64,000 bases of DNA from Sphingomonas sp. Leaf21 (GCF_916858675.1 NZ_CAKASM010000004.1:153237-217236), one strand, 5' to 3'; shown: positions 9,539-19,034, counted from the first letter of the stretch. Notes: generated by a model not told the origin, from the letters alone. A program made the numbers and translations.

Positions 9539-11370
9539 GCCGCCATCTTTCGCGCGTGGAGAAGTACCGCCGATAATGCGGCGGGCGTGATGCCCCGGAT
9601 CCGCGACGCGGCTGCCAGTGTGGCGGGGCGCGCCAGACTGAGCCGGTCGATCATCTCCTGCGACAGGCCAGGGATCGCCCGATAGTCGAGCGCGGGCGAC
9701 AAGAGAATCTGCTCGTCGGCGCGGAGCCGTGCCACTTCTTCCGCCTGTCGCTCGACATAGGGCGCGTAGCGGGCGTCCTCCAGCGTCTCCGCCACGACGG
9801 CCGGATCGCATCCCTCCGCCGCTTGCGGAGCGACATGCGCCAGCGTGACGCCATCGAAGCGCAGCCAGGCATAGGCCGAACGCCGCGAACCGTCCTGCGC
9901 GATGGCGGCACCGCGGCGCGCGAGATCGGAGGCCGTGCGCTCCACCGCCAACCGCTCGCGCAACACCTGTTGCTGTGCCTGCCGTCGCCGCCGATGCGCC
10001 AGTCGTTCGGGCGACAGGCAGTCCGCCGCCTCGGCCAGGTCGCCGAGCCGCGTCTCCGCATTGTCGGCGCGCAATGACAGTCGATATTCGGCGCGCGCGG
10101 TCAGCATCCGATAAGGCTCGGTCACGCCCTGCAGCACCAGGTCGTCGATCATCACCCCGAGATAGCTCGACGCGCGATCGAGTATCACCGGCGACAGGTC
10201 ACAGGCGTGCGCCGCCGCGTTGAGCCCGGCGATCAGCCCCTGCCCCGCCGCCTCTTCATAGCCGGTTGTGCCGTTGATCTGGCCTGCGCAGAACACCCCC
10301 GCCAACGCCCCCAGCGCGAGCCGGGCGTCCAGCGCGCGCGGGTCGATATGGTCATACTCGACCGCATAGCCCGGAAGCGTGATGACCGCCCGCTCCAGCC
10401 CGGGCATCGAGGCGATCATCGCCGTCTGCACATCGGTGGGCAGCGACGTCGAGAGGCCGTTGGGGTAGATCAGGGGATCGTCCAACCCCTCGGGTTCGAG
10501 GAAGATCTGGTGACTGTCGCGATCGGCAAAACGCTTGATCTTGTCTTCGATCGACGGACAGTAGCGCGGGCCGTTCGCCTCGATCGCACCGGTGAATAGC
10601 GGCGAGCGATGGAAGGCCGCCGCGATGATCGCATGGGTTTGCTCGGTCGTCCGGGTGATCGCACAGGCGATTTGCGGCAGGGGCCGTGCCGCCGTCATCG
10701 GCGACATGGTCCAGGGGTCCGCGTCTGAATGCTGCTCGTCGAGCCTCGCCCAGTCGATCGTTCGCCCGTCGAGACGCGGCGGCGTGCCGGTCTTCATCCG
10801 CGCCATCGGCAGGCCCAATGCGCGCAACTGCTCGGCCATGCGGGTCGCGGCACGCTCGCCGATCCGGCCGCCCAGATGCCGCTCATCCCCCCGGAAAAGC
10901 CGTCCGCCGAGGAAGGTGCCCGTCGCCAATACCACCGCGCGCGACGACAGGATCGTGCCGTCGCCGAGCTTCACGCCCGCCACCCGGTCGCCCTCCAGCA
11001 CCAGCGCCTCGGCCTCACCCTCGACGATCGTCAGGCCCGGCTGAGCCGCCAGCATCGCCTGGATCGCTCCCGCATAGCGCCGCCGGTCGGCCTGCACGCG
11101 CGGCCCCTGTACGGCGGTGCCCTTGCTGCGGTTGAGCATTCGGTAATGGATCGCACCCTGGTCCGCCGCGCGCCCGATCAACCCGTTAAAGGCGTCGACC
11201 TCGCGCACGATATGCCCCTTCCCCAATCCGCCGATCGCCGGATTGCAGGACATGGCGCCCAGGCCATGACGATCGAAGGACAAAAGGGCCGTCCGCGCGC
11301 CCCGGCGCGCAGCCGCCGCAGCGGCCTCGGTTCCCGCGTGACCGCCACCGATCACTACGACATCAAACAT
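9535..11370 (-). CDS. mnmG: tRNA uridine-5-carboxymethylaminomethyl modification enzyme MnmG (GidA)
   Basis: FAD-dependent partner of MnmE that installs cmnm5 on U34 of certain tRNAs. The 611-residue protein starts [17 protein letters not shown], the FAD dinucleotide-binding fold. It carries [14 protein letters not shown], the GidA signatures [12 protein letters not shown] and [17 protein letters not shown] [16 protein letters not shown], and a helical C-terminal tRNA/MnmE-binding domain. It overlaps rsmG by 4 bp. Its 5' side faces a parS site in the 68-bp mnmE-mnmG gap. Confidence 0.97.
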   Translation of the reverse strand: MFDVVVIGGGHAGTEAAAAAARRGARTALLSFDRHGLGAMSCNPAIGGLGKGHIVREVDAFNGLIGRAADQGAIHYRMLNRSKGTAVQGPRVQADRRRYAGAIQAMLAAQPGLTIVEGEAEALVLEGDRVAGVKLGDGTILSSRAVVLATGTFLGGRLFRGDERHLGGRIGERAATRMAEQLRALGLPMARMKTGTPPRLDGRTIDWARLDEQHSDADPWTMSPMTAARPLPQIACAITRTTEQTHAIIAAAFHRSPLFTGAIEANGPRYCPSIEDKIKRFADRDSHQIFLEPEGLDDPLIYPNGLSTSLPTDVQTAMIASMPGLERAVITLPGYAVEYDHIDPRALDARLALGALAGVFCAGQINGTTGYEEAAGQGLIAGLNAAAHACDLSPVILDRASSYLGVMIDDLVLQGVTEPYRMLTARAEYRLSLRADNAETRLGDLAEAADCLSPERLAHRRRRQAQQQVLRERLAVERTASDLARRGAAIAQDGSRRSAYAWLRFDGVTLAHVAPQAAEGCDPAVVAETLEDARYAPYVERQAEEVARLRADEQILLSPALDYRAIPGLSQEMIDRLSLARPATLAAASRIRGITPAALSAVLLHARKMAA

Positions 11371-11421
11371 GGCGCAGCCCTACCGGAATGGGCGCGCAGC
11401 GTCAAAGCGATCCGTCGTCAA

Positions 11422-11437
11422 CGTTCCACGTGGAACA
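11422..11437. promoter_or_regulatory. parS site 2 (mnmE-mnmG gap)
   Basis: CGTTCCACGTGGAACA is a 16-bp palindrome with the CACGTG core, differing from the perfect repeat only at its first base. It begins directly next to the mnmE stop (mnmE ends at 11439) and is 2.4 kb from parS site 1. It is expected to bind ParB. Compared with the common consensus it carries the symmetric C/G variant (GTTCC...GGAAC). Confidence 0.85.
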
Positions 11438-11438
11438 A

Positions 11439-12725
11439 TCATTTGCCGAGGCAGAAACGCCCGAACAGCGCGTCGAGCATCGTTTCGGTCGCACTGACGC
11501 CCAGAAGCTCGGCCAAGGCCTGACGCGCAATCCGCAGCTCTTCCGCGATCAGCAATATGTCATCCGAATGCGCCCGGCCCAGCGCATCCGCCGCCCGACG
11601 GCATTGCGCCTGCTGATGCCGCTTGAACCCGATGGAATCCTCAAGTGGGAGGAGTCCCGCCGCCGTAGCGGCGATCACGTCCCAAAGGGCGGCGATACTC
11701 GAGGCATCATCCCGACACACGGCGAGCCGTCGGCCTTCCGGTAGCTGCTCACGCCCCGGCAAGTCGGCGCGACTGTGCAGCCAGATCGCATCGGCACGAG
11801 GCGGGGGCGTGTCGGCCATCCACAACAGGATATCGGCCTGGCGCATCGCCTCCTGCGCGCGGGCGACGCCGATCGCCTCGATCACGTCGTCCGTATCCTC
11901 CGCCAGCCCCGCCGTGTCGGTCAGCACATAGGCCAGTCCGCCGCGCAGCACGCTCGCCTCGATCCGGTCGCGGGTCGTCCCCGCGATCGGCGAGACGATC
12001 GCCGCGTCGCGCTCGACCAGCAGATTGAGCAGCGTCGACTTGCCGCTGTTGGGCGGCCCCGCCAACACCACCCGGATGCCGTCGTGCAGCCGATCGACGG
12101 GCGGTCGATCGACCGCGTCGCGCATCGTGGCGGCTAGTGTACGCATCGCCTCGGTCACCGGTGCGAGCGCGGCACCATCCAGCGGCACGTCGTCCTCTTC
12201 GGCGAAATCGAGCATCGCCTCGACCATTGCCGAAAGCGTCGCGAGCCGGTCCATCCAGCCCCGGACCTGCTGGCTGACCCGCCCCTCGACCGCCGCGATC
12301 GCCGCGCGCCGCTGCCGCTCGGTCTGGGCCTCGAGCAGATCGGCGAGCCCCTCCGCCTCGGCCAGATCGATACGGCCGTTGAGCAAAGCCCGTCGGGTGA
12401 ACTCGCCCGGCTCCGCCCGACGAACGGCGGGATACATCGCCAGCGCGGCTTCGACCGCAGCCACCACCGCACGACCGCCATGGCAATGCAGCTCGGCCAG
12501 ATCCTCGCCGGTCGCGGTCGCAGGGCCGGGGAAGCAGAGCACCAACGCCGAATCGAGCAGCGCACCCTCCCCGTCCCGCAGCGCGCGCAGCCCCGCCCTT
12601 CGCGGTTCGGGCAGTCGTCCGGCCAGCCGCTCGACCGCCGCGAAGGCACCCGGACCACTCACCCGGATCACCGCGATCGCGGCGGGCGGCTGTCCACTGG
12701 AAACGGCGAAGATCGTGTCGGCCAT
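11439..12725 (-). CDS. mnmE: tRNA modification GTPase MnmE (TrmE)
   Basis: GTPase partner of MnmG in U34 modification of tRNA. The 428-residue protein has an N-terminal folate-binding domain (about 1-118). A helical domain interrupted by the G domain carries GPPNSGKST (G1, 223-231), AGTTRD (G2) and DTAG (G3, 270-273). The C-terminal FCLGK contains the catalytic cysteine. I chose MADTIFAVSSG (12725) over the upstream in-frame ATG because that is where family homology begins. The gene is 8 bp downstream of a small DUF6489 gene. Confidence 0.96.
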   Translation of the reverse strand: MADTIFAVSSGQPPAAIAVIRVSGPGAFAAVERLAGRLPEPRRAGLRALRDGEGALLDSALVLCFPGPATATGEDLAELHCHGGRAVVAAVEAALAMYPAVRRAEPGEFTRRALLNGRIDLAEAEGLADLLEAQTERQRRAAIAAVEGRVSQQVRGWMDRLATLSAMVEAMLDFAEEDDVPLDGAALAPVTEAMRTLAATMRDAVDRPPVDRLHDGIRVVLAGPPNSGKSTLLNLLVERDAAIVSPIAGTTRDRIEASVLRGGLAYVLTDTAGLAEDTDDVIEAIGVARAQEAMRQADILLWMADTPPPRADAIWLHSRADLPGREQLPEGRRLAVCRDDASSIAALWDVIAATAAGLLPLEDSIGFKRHQQAQCRRAADALGRAHSDDILLIAEELRIARQALAELLGVSATETMLDALFGRFCLGK

Positions 12726-12733
12726 CGAAAGGA

Positions 12734-12958
12734 TCAGCCCTTCTGCCCCTCGAACATCCGCCGCCACATGCTCATGCTCGCCTCGCCCATCGGCGCCCAG
12801 TTGCGCATCATCGCCTCGATCATCTCGGGCTTCACTCCCGACTGCATCGTGTCGAGCATCATCTGGACATAGCGTTCATGGATCGGCGTCAGGTCGGGCA
12901 GGCCCATGGCGCGGCGAGCTTCCTCCGGCGTGCAGTCGATTTCCACATTCACTTTCAT
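12734..12958 (-). CDS. Small DUF6489-type protein
   Basis: A 74-residue protein, MKVNVEIDCTPEEARRAMG..., with LPDLTPIHERYVQMML and a methionine-rich helix (MRNWAPMGEASMSMW). It resembles the conserved small proteins of sphingomonads annotated DUF6489. The function is unknown. It is 8 bp upstream of mnmE on the same strand, so it is probably cotranscribed. The C-terminal Met/Trp-rich amphipathic helix looks made for protein or membrane contact (inference). The longer upstream in-frame start is rejected because AGGA-like spacing and conservation favour 12958. Confidence 0.75.
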   Translation of the reverse strand: MKVNVEIDCTPEEARRAMGLPDLTPIHERYVQMMLDTMQSGVKPEMIEAMMRNWAPMGEASMSMWRRMFEGQKG

Positions 12959-13028
12959 GCGCCATTCTCCATCACGCCACCAAGACGGGCATAAGGCGTT
13001 ATCGTCGCGACGACCACAGGAGACCAGC

Positions 13029-13730
13029 ATGACCGCCACCAAGACCATCGCCGCCACGCACGGCGACGGCCCGTTCAACGCCTATTATGCCGAACCGGAG
13101 GGTAAACCGACCGCCGCCGTCATCGTCATCCAGGAGATTTTCGGGGTGAATGCGGGCATTCGCCGCAAGTGCGACACGCTGGCGGAGGCCGGCTATCTCG
13201 CCGTCGCGCCCGACCTGTTCCACAAGATCGCCGAGGGTATCGAACTCGACCCCGACGTGCCCAACGAGATGCAGCAGGCGCTCGACCTGATGGGCAAGTT
13301 CGATCAGGACGGCGGCATCCGCGATATCGAGGCCACCATCCATGCGATCCGGGCCGAACATGGCGCGGACTTCAAGGTCGGGGTCGTCGGCTACTGCCTG
13401 GGTGGGCGGCTGGCCTTCATGACGGCCGCGCGCACCGACGTGGATGCCAGCGTCGGCTATTACGGCGTCGGCATCGACGGACTGCTGGACGAGAAGAACG
13501 CCATCGCCAAGCCGGTCCTGCTCCATATTCCGGCGGAGGATCACTTCGTCGACAAGGACGCGCAGAAGCGGATGCATGAGGGGCTGGACGATCACCCCAA
13601 GGTCACGCTGTACGATTATCCGGGCGAGGACCACGGCTTCGCAGCGGAGTTCGGCCAGCGCCGATCGGAGGATTCGGCGCGGCTGGCCGACGAACGCACC
13701 ATGGCGTTCTTTGCGGAGCATCTGGGGTAA
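13029..13730 (+). CDS. Dienelactone hydrolase family protein
   Basis: Alpha/beta hydrolase of 233 residues. The catalytic triad is Cys123 (GYCLGG), Asp171 (AEDHF) and His202 (GEDHGF). These are the residue numbers of classical dienelactone hydrolase, which opens the lactone ring in chlorocatechol breakdown. E36 in IQEIFG is also conserved. No aromatic-degradation genes are nearby, so the physiological substrate is unknown and a general carboxymethylenebutenolidase-like esterase role is likely. The start at 13029 follows an AGGAG-like sequence (acaggagacc). It is convergent with lysS. Confidence 0.88.
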   Translation: MTATKTIAATHGDGPFNAYYAEPEGKPTAAVIVIQEIFGVNAGIRRKCDTLAEAGYLAVAPDLFHKIAEGIELDPDVPNEMQQALDLMGKFDQDGGIRDIEATIHAIRAEHGADFKVGVVGYCLGGRLAFMTAARTDVDASVGYYGVGIDGLLDEKNAIAKPVLLHIPAEDHFVDKDAQKRMHEGLDDHPKVTLYDYPGEDHGFAAEFGQRRSEDSARLADERTMAFFAEHLG

Positions 13731-13739
13731 ACAGGCAAA

Positions 13740-13835
13740 CACCCTTACCCTTCCGGCGCTTCGGGCCTCCCTTCCTCTCCCATCGGGAGAGGGAAGGGGC
13801 CCGCCCGCAAAGCGGGTGGGAAGGGTGAGGGTGGG
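13740..13835. repeat. GC-rich inverted-repeat element between convergent genes (probable terminator)
   Basis: Nested complementary arms fill the gap between the dienelactone hydrolase gene and lysS. CCCTTCCTCTCCC (13769-13781) pairs with GGGAGAGGGAAGGG (13785-13798) with one bulge. CCCGC pairs with GCGGG just after, and ACCCTTCC with GGAAGGGT outside both. A T-run (TTTTTT, around 13838-13843) follows for rightward transcripts. It resembles the mobile palindromic repeats of sphingomonads and could end transcription from both sides. Confidence 0.65.
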
Positions 13836-13841
13836 CGTTTT

Positions 13842-15416
13842 TTACGCCGTCTTGGCCAACGCCTCGGCGATCAGCTTGCGGCTGTTATCCACACCATAAA
13901 GCGCGATGAAGCTGCCCATGCGCGGTCCCTGCGCCGACCCGAGCAGCGTCTCGTACAGCGCCTTGAACCAGTCGCGCAGCGAGGGGAAGGCGTCGGTCTT
14001 GCCGATCTCGTAGACGATGTTCTGGATATCCTCCGCGCTTGCACCCGAAGGCAGCGCGGCGAGTTGCGCGTCGAGCTGGCGCAGGGCATCCGCCTCATGC
14101 GGCTCGGGCGCTCGACGCTGGAGCGTGGGCGCGACGAAATCGCGGGCATAGGCCAGCGCGTGATCGATCAGCCGGTCGAGTTCCGGATATTTCTCCGCCG
14201 AGGCTTGCGGAACATAATTGGCGAGATAGCCCCATACCTGCGGCTTGGTCGCCTCGCCCATCACCCCGACCAGATTGAGCAGCAGCCCGAAGGTCACCGG
14301 CAGCTCGCCCTGGGGAAGCTTGCCGTCATGGATGTGATGCACCGGATTGCCCAGCTGTTCCTTGAGCGACTGGCCGGGATAGTTGGTGCGGAACTGCCAA
14401 TATTCATCCACCGCGCGCGGGATCACGCCCATGTGAAGTTGCTTGGCCTTCTTGGGTTCGCGATAGGCGTAGAAGGCCAGGCTCTCCTCGGGCCCGTAGG
14501 TCAGCCACTGGTCGAGGCTGAGGCCATTGCCCTTGGACTTGGAGATCTTCTCGCCATGCTCGTCGAGGAACATCTCGTAGTTGAAGCCCTCGGGCGGTCG
14601 ACCGCCCAGCACGCGCGCGATCTTGGACGACTGGGTGACCGAGTCGATCAGGTCCTTGCCCGCCATCTCGTAATCGACGCCCAGCGCGACCCAGCGCATC
14701 GCCCAGTCGACCTTCCATTGCAGCTTGGAAAGGCCACCCAGCGCGGACTGGACGATCCGCTCGCCCTCATCCTCGAACGCGATCAGCCCGGCTTCGGCGT
14801 CGATCACCTCGACCGGCACCTGCAGGACGATGCCCGACTTGGGGCTGATCGGCAGGACCGGCGAATAGGTGGCGCGGCGCTCGGCACGCAGCGTCGGCAG
14901 CATCACATCCTGGATGCCCTGAAAATGCCGGAGCACCAGCCGAAGCGCGTCGTCGAACCGACCCGTGGTGTAATATTCGGTCGAGGACGCGAACTCATAG
15001 TCGAAGCCATAGCGATCGAGAAACTGACGCAGCAGCGCATTGTTATGCGCGGCGAAGCTGTCGAACTTCTCGAAAGGATCGGGCACCTGGGTCAGCGGCT
15101 TGCCGAGATGCTCGCGCAGCAATGCCTGGTTCGGCACATTGTCGGGCACCTTGCGCAGGCCGTCCATATCGTCCGAAAAGGCGATCAGTCGCGTTTTCTG
15201 GTCCGACAGCGCATGGAAGGCGTTGCGGACCATGGTGGTGCGCAACACCTCGTTGAACGTGCCGATATGCGGCAACCCCGAGGGTCCATAGCCCGTCTCG
15301 AACAGGATCGGCTCGCCGCCCGGCTTTCCGTCGGGATAGCGTTTGAGGAGCTTGCGTGCCTCCTCATAGGGCCAAGCCTTGGACTCGAGAGCGGTAGAGC
15401 GTAGTTCGTCTGTCAT
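13842..15416 (-). CDS. lysS: Lysyl-tRNA synthetase, class I
   Basis: Charges tRNA-Lys using the archaeal-type class I enzyme, which replaces the class II form in many alphaproteobacteria. The 524-residue protein shows GPSGLPHIGT (HIGH motif, about 44-53) and KISKSKGNG (KMSKS motif, about residue 287), plus a helical C-terminal anticodon region ending GVDNSRKLIAEALAKTA. Start 15416 (MTDELRS) is preferred to an ATG six codons upstream. The upstream gap holds a DnaA box, a parS site and palindromic repeats. Confidence 0.97.
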   Translation of the reverse strand: MTDELRSTALESKAWPYEEARKLLKRYPDGKPGGEPILFETGYGPSGLPHIGTFNEVLRTTMVRNAFHALSDQKTRLIAFSDDMDGLRKVPDNVPNQALLREHLGKPLTQVPDPFEKFDSFAAHNNALLRQFLDRYGFDYEFASSTEYYTTGRFDDALRLVLRHFQGIQDVMLPTLRAERRATYSPVLPISPKSGIVLQVPVEVIDAEAGLIAFEDEGERIVQSALGGLSKLQWKVDWAMRWVALGVDYEMAGKDLIDSVTQSSKIARVLGGRPPEGFNYEMFLDEHGEKISKSKGNGLSLDQWLTYGPEESLAFYAYREPKKAKQLHMGVIPRAVDEYWQFRTNYPGQSLKEQLGNPVHHIHDGKLPQGELPVTFGLLLNLVGVMGEATKPQVWGYLANYVPQASAEKYPELDRLIDHALAYARDFVAPTLQRRAPEPHEADALRQLDAQLAALPSGASAEDIQNIVYEIGKTDAFPSLRDWFKALYETLLGSAQGPRMGSFIALYGVDNSRKLIAEALAKTA

Positions 15417-15487
15417 AGCGCCGCCATGTGGCAAGCCAGGACACGATGCACAACGTATTTTGCGTTATGCACGTGTTGTTCGCAGGG

Positions 15488-15496
15488 TTATCCACA
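15488..15496 (+). promoter_or_regulatory. DnaA box near parS site 3
   Basis: TTATCCACA, the perfect consensus DnaA box, lies 8 bp before parS site 3 in the lysS-helicase intergenic region. Just upstream an imperfect inverted repeat (TGCACAACG at about 15447 with CGTTATGCA at about 15460) may be part of lysS regulation. A single box outside the origin could titrate DnaA or regulate transcription; this is inference. Confidence 0.5.
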
Positions 15497-15504
15497 GGGT
15501 CGCG

Positions 15505-15520
15505 TGTTCCACGTGGAACA
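15505..15520. promoter_or_regulatory. parS site 3 (perfect palindrome)
   Basis: TGTTCCACGTGGAACA is a perfect 16-bp palindrome with the CACGTG core of parS. It lies upstream of lysS, 4.1 kb from site 2 and 8.7 kb from the origin. The complete symmetry suggests it may be the strongest of the three ParB loading sites (inference). Confidence 0.88.
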
Positions 15521-15543
15521 AACGGGGAGGGATCCTGCTTGGC

Positions 15544-15655
15544 ATTCCCTCCCCCATCCCCTCCCGCCTGCGGGAGGGGCGCGCCTAGCAGAAGCGACAA
15601 GCGCGCCCCACGCGGTAAGCCCCTCCCGCAGGCGGGAGGGGTTTGGGGAGGGCAG
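15544..15655. repeat. REPIN-like pair of inverted palindromes, tails outward
   Basis: Two copies of the same palindrome (arms CCCCTCCCGC and GCGGGAGGGG, 2-nt loop) sit at 15558-15579 and 15620-15641. Each has an asymmetric tail: CCCTCCCCCAT on the far left and TTTGGGGAGGG on the far right. The two units therefore face each other as an inverted pair with the tails outside. About 40 bp of GC-rich spacer separates them. This matches the REP/REPIN architecture of non-autonomous repeats. No transposase is visible here. Confidence 0.8.
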
Positions 15656-15738
15656 CGCCACATACGATTCGGCATCTGGAAAGACGAAATCCCCCCGCCC
15701 CCGTTGCCAACCTGTTCCAACCATCCGATATCCCCTTG

Positions 15739-18474
15739 GTGACCACGCTCCCCCACCCCGCCCTTCATGCCAGCCATAGCGGTGTGTGGATTTCGGCCCA
15801 GGGACAGACCCGCGCCGTCTCGCGCGGCGAGGCGATCGGCCTTGCCTCCGAGACCCCGGTCATCCTGCTGAACGCTCTGCTGATCGGCCAGCGGCTGGGC
15901 TATGCCGAGCTGTCGGGGCTCGACATCCTCGAACTCTTCGCCTTCCTCCGCCCCGCGCGTTTCGCTGTCCCGACGCCGCACGGGCTGGCGCGCGCCTGTG
16001 GACTGGAGCCACCGGAAACCGACGCCGATGTCGCGGCCTTCCTGCTACACGCCACGACGACGCTCCTCGCCATGCCCGATGGCGCCTGGCCCGAACGGGA
16101 AGGCGCATGGACCGCCGCACAAAGCCTTGCGCGGATACGCTGGCCCTGGGCGCCGCTGATCGGGCCGCGCCTGACGCGTCCCGAGCGCAACGAGCGCTGG
16201 CTTTTCAGCGCGCTGCCCGAATGGGAGGAGGACGCCCCCCGCCCCGCCCCCCGCACCATCGAACTGCCGCCGCAGGATGCCGAGGACCGGCTTCGTCACC
16301 TGACCGGCGAGGGCGCGGAAGAGCGTCCCGGCCAGCGCGCCTATGCCGCCGCGGTGACCGCCGCCTTCGCACCGCGCGCCGTCCGCGACACGCCCAATAT
16401 GGTGCTGGCTGAGGCGGGGACCGGCATCGGCAAGACGCTCGGCTATCTCGCCCCGGCCAGCCTCTGGGCCGAGCGGGCGGGCGGCGCGGTGTGGATATCC
16501 ACCTATACCAAGGCTTTGCAACGTCAGCTGAGTGGCGAGACCGCGCGCATCTTTCCCGACCCCGTGCTGCGCAAGGAACGCGTGGTTACCCGCAAGGGGC
16601 GTGAGAATTACCTCTGCCTGCTCAACCTGGAGGACGCGTTGCAAGGCGGATTCGCGGGGCGCGCGGCGGTGCTGGCGCAACTGGTCGCGCGTTGGGCGGC
16701 CTATAGCAGCGATGGCGACATGGTTGGCGGCGACCTGCCCGGCTGGCTGACCACGCTGTTCCGCCGCAACGGCTCGGCCGCGCTGACCGACCGACGTGGC
16801 GAGTGCGTCTATGCGGGCTGCCCGCATTATCGGAAGTGCTTCATCGAACGTGCCGCGCGCGCGTCGGTCCAGGCCGACATCGTCATCGCCAATCACGCGC
16901 TGGTCATGGTCAATGCCGCGCGCGGGCGTGAGACGCAGACACGGCCGACCCGCTATGTGTTCGACGAGGGCCATCACCTGTTCGACGCGGCGGATTCGAT
17001 GTTCGCCACCGCGCTGACCGGTGCCGAGACGATCGAATTGCGCCGCTGGATCCTCGGCCCCGAAGCGGGCTCGCGCGGGCGACGGCGTGGCCTTGCCGCG
17101 CGGCTGTCGGACGTCGCCAGCTATGACGAGGGCGGCAATCGCGCGATCGGCGATGCGGTGCAGGCGGCCCAGGCGCTGGCGAGCGAGGGCTGGCTGGGGC
17201 GGCTGGCGGAGGGCCAGCCCTTCGGCCCGATCGAGACGCTGTTGGCGGCGGTGCGCGGCCTGGCTTTCGCGCGTGCCGACCAGCCGGGCGATGCCGGCTA
17301 TGGGCTGGAAACCGAACTCGCCGATCCGTCGCCCGAGCTGATCGATGCCGCCGGGCCCGCCGCCCATGCGCTCGACGCGCTGTTGCGACCGCTCGTCACC
17401 CTGGGCCAGCGACTGGAAGCGGTCCTCCACGAAGCCCCCGACTGGCTTGACGGACCGGCCCGCGCGCGAGTGGAGGGCGCGATCGCCTCGATCGCATGGC
17501 GGGCGGAGACGGTCGCGGCGTGGCTGTCGCTGCTCGCGCGGATCGGCGGGCCGGTCGATCCCGATTTCGTCGACTGGCTGGCGGTCGACCGGGTCGAGGG
17601 GCGCGAATATGATATCGGGCTCCACCGTCACTGGCTCGACCCCACCCGCCCCTTTGCCGAGATCGTGCTCAAGCCCGCGCATGGCGCACTCGTCACCTCC
17701 GCAACGCTACGGGCTGGCGGCGACTGGGACGTGGCGGAGGCGCGGACCGGCGCACCGCATCTGGCGCGGGGGCCCGCCCATTTCGTCGCGGAAAGCCCGT
17801 TCGATTATCCGGGCCGTGCCGAAGTCCTGATCGTCACCGATGTGAAGCGCGGCGATATTCCCCAGCTCGCCAACGCCTATGCGCGCTTGATCGCGGCGGC
17901 CGGGGGCGGAACGCTGGGGCTGTTCACCGCGATCCGGCGCCTGCGCGGGGTCCATGGCCGGATCGCCGATCGGCTGGCACGCGACGGGCTAGCGCTCCAT
18001 GCCCAGCATGTCGATCCGATCGATACGGGCACGCTGGTGGATATCTTCCGCGACGATCCCGCCGCGTCGCTGCTCGGCACCGATGCGCTGCGCGACGGCG
18101 TCGACGTGCCGGGCGCCTCGCTCCGACTGGTGGTGATGGAGGGCGTGCCCTGGCCAAAGCCCACCGTCCTCCATGCCGCGCGCAAGCTGGCGGGGGGCGG
18201 CAGCGCCTATGACGACCGGATCGTGCGGGCGCGCCTCGCACAGGCGTTCGGCCGGTTGATCCGGCGCGCGGACGATCGAGGCGCGTTCGTCCTGCTGTCC
18301 GCCGCCATGCCGTCGCGGCTCCTCGATGCCTTTCCGCCAGGGGTCGCGATCACCCGGGTCACGCTGGATGAAGCGGTCGCGCGCGTGTCGGCGCGGCTTT
18401 CCTCAGACGCCGGGATCGGGCATGGGAGGGATGCCATCCTGCCAGCCGCCGCCACGGAGAGCCCGATCCGATGA
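15739..18474 (+). CDS. ATP-dependent DNA helicase, DinG/XPD (Rad3) type with Fe-S cluster motif
   Basis: Superfamily 2 helicase of about 911 residues. Walker A is EAGTGIGKT (225-233) and the DEAH box is DEGH (409-412). Between them four cysteines (C293 in GRENYLC, C356, C361, C367) match the [4Fe-4S] domain of XPD/DinG helicases. Motif VI is AQAFGRLIRR. The family unwinds 5'-3', often at R-loops or G-quadruplexes. An N-terminal region of about 200 residues with no known motif precedes the helicase core. GTG at 15739 (MTTLPHPALHASHSG) is chosen because the longer ATG version runs through a repeat element. It overlaps the next gene by 4 bp. Confidence 0.88.
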   Translation: MTTLPHPALHASHSGVWISAQGQTRAVSRGEAIGLASETPVILLNALLIGQRLGYAELSGLDILELFAFLRPARFAVPTPHGLARACGLEPPETDADVAAFLLHATTTLLAMPDGAWPEREGAWTAAQSLARIRWPWAPLIGPRLTRPERNERWLFSALPEWEEDAPRPAPRTIELPPQDAEDRLRHLTGEGAEERPGQRAYAAAVTAAFAPRAVRDTPNMVLAEAGTGIGKTLGYLAPASLWAERAGGAVWISTYTKALQRQLSGETARIFPDPVLRKERVVTRKGRENYLCLLNLEDALQGGFAGRAAVLAQLVARWAAYSSDGDMVGGDLPGWLTTLFRRNGSAALTDRRGECVYAGCPHYRKCFIERAARASVQADIVIANHALVMVNAARGRETQTRPTRYVFDEGHHLFDAADSMFATALTGAETIELRRWILGPEAGSRGRRRGLAARLSDVASYDEGGNRAIGDAVQAAQALASEGWLGRLAEGQPFGPIETLLAAVRGLAFARADQPGDAGYGLETELADPSPELIDAAGPAAHALDALLRPLVTLGQRLEAVLHEAPDWLDGPARARVEGAIASIAWRAETVAAWLSLLARIGGPVDPDFVDWLAVDRVEGREYDIGLHRHWLDPTRPFAEIVLKPAHGALVTSATLRAGGDWDVAEARTGAPHLARGPAHFVAESPFDYPGRAEVLIVTDVKRGDIPQLANAYARLIAAAGGGTLGLFTAIRRLRGVHGRIADRLARDGLALHAQHVDPIDTGTLVDIFRDDPAASLLGTDALRDGVDVPGASLRLVVMEGVPWPKPTVLHAARKLAGGGSAYDDRIVRARLAQAFGRLIRRADDRGAFVLLSAAMPSRLLDAFPPGVAITRVTLDEAVARVSARLSSDAGIGHGRDAILPAAATESPIR

Positions 18475-19004
18475 AGACGCTGACGCTACTTCGCCACGCC
18501 AAATCGAGTTGGGACGATCCGGTCACGCGCGATTTCGACCGCCCGCTCAACGCCAAGGGTCGGCGCGCGGCGGCAATGATCGGGCGGCAGTTGCAGTCGC
18601 AGGCCTTCGCGTTCGACCATATCCTCGCCTCCCCCGCGATACGCGTGATGGAGACGCTGGACGAGGTCTGGAACGGCTATGGCCGCAGGCTGGACCCGAT
18701 ATGGGACAAGGCGCTCTATCTGGCGTCGGCCGCCAGTCTGCTCGACCTCGTCCACGCGCTCCCCGACGGGGCGGACCATGTGCTGATGGTCGGGCATAAC
18801 CCGGGTCTGGAGGATCTGGTGCTCGACCTGACGATCGATGGTGAATTGCGCGAGCGGGCGGAGGACAAATATCCGACCGCGACCGTCGCGCAGATGACCC
18901 TGCCGATCGACCATTGGGCCGATGCGCAGTCGCACAGCGCGACGCTGGTGGCGTTTATCCGGCCGCGCGATCTGGATCCGACCCTGGGCCCCGATACGCC
19001 TTGA
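18471..19004 (+). CDS. SixA-like histidine phosphatase
   Basis: A 177-residue member of the histidine phosphatase superfamily. The catalytic RHA motif (LLRHAKSSWDD, His9) and second histidine (VGHNPG, His109) are present. SixA dephosphorylates phosphohistidine in phosphorelay proteins; other members act on small phosphate esters, so the substrate is not certain. It overlaps the helicase gene by 4 bp and is convergent with the YceD gene 30 bp away. Confidence 0.88.
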   Translation: MKTLTLLRHAKSSWDDPVTRDFDRPLNAKGRRAAAMIGRQLQSQAFAFDHILASPAIRVMETLDEVWNGYGRRLDPIWDKALYLASAASLLDLVHALPDGADHVLMVGHNPGLEDLVLDLTIDGELRERAEDKYPTATVAQMTLPIDHWADAQSHSATLVAFIRPRDLDPTLGPDTP

Positions 19005-19034
19005 TCCGCCGCGCCTTCTGACACCGCCTCGCGG

